The notes under the pieces are model-generated. The model saw nothing but the letters and a program-made list of their open reading frames with translations. It ran no database searches and was not told the DNA's origin. The position numbers and the translations under genes are program-made. Below are positions 4,652-5,556 of a DNA stretch of 5,556 bases, piece by piece (positions within the stretch are counted from its first letter, which is position 1; each line of letters begins with the position of its first letter). The stretch comes from Chloroflexota bacterium (GTDB lineage: Bacteria > Chloroflexota > Dehalococcoidia > SZUA-161): assembly GCA_016865955.1 (NCBI GenBank), contig VGNW01000156.1, forward strand, positions 1 to 5,556. Direction: 5' to 3'.

Positions 4652-5556
4652 TTAGCTCAGAAACGAGCGTTTGCCGTTCCAGTATGTTTCCCGTTCCAGG
4701 ACGGTGGCGGCGCCGGAGCCCCAGGCGCCACAGATGGCGGCTACTCCGTACCTTGACTTGCGGCGGTTCATTTCGTGTGCCAGCGTGCCCAGCACTCTCA
4801 TGCCGCTGGCTCCGGTGGGATGGCCGATGCACAGCGCACCGCCGTTGACATTCATCCTCTCAGGGTCTATCCCCAGAGCCTTTATCTGCATCAGAGGCAG
4901 TGTGGCGAAGGCTTCGTTCACTTCCCAGAGGTCTATATCGTTCACCGATAATTTCGCCCTCTCCAGCGCCTTTTTCGAGGCTGCCACAGCGCCGTAGCCC
5001 ATTATTGCCGGGTCAACCCCTACCCATGCCATCGACCTGATGGTCGCCATCGGCACCAGTCCGAGTTTTCTTGCCTTCTGCTGCGACATAAGTATCATAA
5101 CTGAGGCACCGTCGGCTTCGAGTGAGATGCTGGCGGCGCAGATTGTGCCATCGGGCTTATAGACGGGCGGCAGGGTGCGTATTTTATCCAGCTTCGAATC
5201 GTGCCTCACGCCCTGGTCGTAGTCCACCATCTTCACCGAGCCGTCGGGCAGCGTGCCCTCCATGGGTATTATCTCGTGCCTGAATTTACCCCCTCTCTGA
5301 GCCGCCGCCGCTCTCATGTTGCTCTGCCATGCCCATTTATCCTGCTCTTCCCGCGAGATATGGAACATCTCCGCCAGCTTCTCGGCGATGAGTCCCATGC
5401 TCGCCACAGCCATGAGGTCGACCTTCTCGAAAATCCTGGGGTTGGGCAGGGAACGCGTGGTGCCAATCTCCTCGGCTAATGCGACGATATCCGTATCGGG
5501 GGTAATCATGGGGGTGGGGAAGTGAGAGTGGCTCTCGATGCCGCCCGCGATATAGA
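4652..5556 (-). CDS. Thiolase / acetyl-CoA acetyltransferase family protein (5' end outside window)
   Basis: About 300 C-terminal residues of a protein normally near 390-400. The reading frame runs past ATG 5509 to the window edge with AGGIESHSHFP, the thiolase AGG(V/I)ES motif, so the N-terminal third with the nucleophilic Cys lies outside. Seen: a long helical insert with HISREEQDKWA, EVNEAFA, the thiolase signature NVNGGALCIGHPTGASG (with the catalytic His; Cys where Ala or Ser is usual), and the C-terminal AAICGAWGSGAA block with the second catalytic Cys. The enzyme either condenses two acetyl-CoA or cleaves 3-ketoacyl-CoA in the cytoplasm. Biosynthetic and degradative types cannot be told apart here, so no symbol is given. 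It is GC-rich like argC and likely part of the native chromosome. It ends convergently to the DUF1828-like gene. Confidence 0.93.
   Translation of the reverse strand, partial: YIAGGIESHSHFPTPMITPDTDIVALAEEIGTTRSLPNPRIFEKVDLMAVASMGLIAEKLAEMFHISREEQDKWAWQSNMRAAAAQRGGKFRHEIIPMEGTLPDGSVKMVDYDQGVRHDSKLDKIRTLPPVYKPDGTICAASISLEADGASVMILMSQQKARKLGLVPMATIRSMAWVGVDPAIMGYGAVAASKKALERAKLSVNDIDLWEVNEAFATLPLMQIKALGIDPERMNVNGGALCIGHPTGASGMRVLGTLAHEMNRRKSRYGVAAICGAWGSGAATVLERETYWNGKRSFLS

Noticed and set aside
4574..4756. Plus-strand open frame of 60 codons beginning MWWVSSFLRRTPPT
   Set aside because: It starts in the hairpin repeat and runs antisense into the thiolase gene; it is the same artefact as the upstream extension at 1120.
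4671..5525. Plus-strand open frames across the thiolase gene
   Set aside because: They are antisense to a clear thiolase with intact signatures; GC-rich coding DNA often leaves the complementary frame open.
1..5556. Search for tRNA, rRNA, integrase, transposase or att-site duplications
   Set aside because: No cloverleaf, rRNA-like or recombinase-like sequence was seen by eye; the only repeats found are the hairpin units described.

Overview
The window is a bacterial chromosomal segment, probably from an uncultured lineage. Two ordinary metabolic genes, both cut by the window edges, enclose about 4 kb of accessory DNA. At the left edge is the C-terminal half of ArgC (arginine biosynthesis, + strand). 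At the right edge is most of a thiolase (acetyl-CoA acetyltransferase family, - strand). Both are GC-rich (39/60 G+C at 61-120; 37/60 at 5401-5460, counted by eye) and use many ATA and AGG codons. That style, together with the GTGGGT...ACCCAC palindromic repeats, would fit a Chloroflexota/Dehalococcoidia-like genome. This is only a weak guess; nothing here fixes the taxon.

Between them, left to right: (i) an AT-rich gene (18/60 G+C at 901-960) for a small stand-alone PD-(D/E)XK nuclease-like protein, with a near-perfect inverted repeat just ahead of it; (ii) an intricate palindromic block (1032-1096) that can fold as a three-way junction, followed by a second hairpin element (1110-1168); (iii) a membrane-bound M28-family zinc peptidase of the ERMP1-like type, apparently short at its C-terminus; (iv) degenerate copies of both hairpin units (3041-3115); (v) an AT-rich spacer with possible promoters; (vi) a tightly coupled pair, a DUF6978-like gene and a DUF1828/DUF1829-like gene, 2 nt apart; (vii) a third copy of the GTGGGT-type hairpin between this pair and the convergent thiolase gene.

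The most interesting points are the two-gene DUF6978 + DUF1828/DUF1829 module and the modular palindromic repeats. Both genes of the module start exactly 10 nt after an identical 12-base sequence (AAATACAGGGGG), which suggests matched or coupled translation. The hairpin repeats show compensatory stem changes between copies and sit at nearly every accessory gene boundary. The two end genes are metabolic housekeeping. The interior genes look like separately acquired cargo (a nuclease-like orphan, a peptidase and a possible toxin/defence-type pair), and no single pathway connects them.
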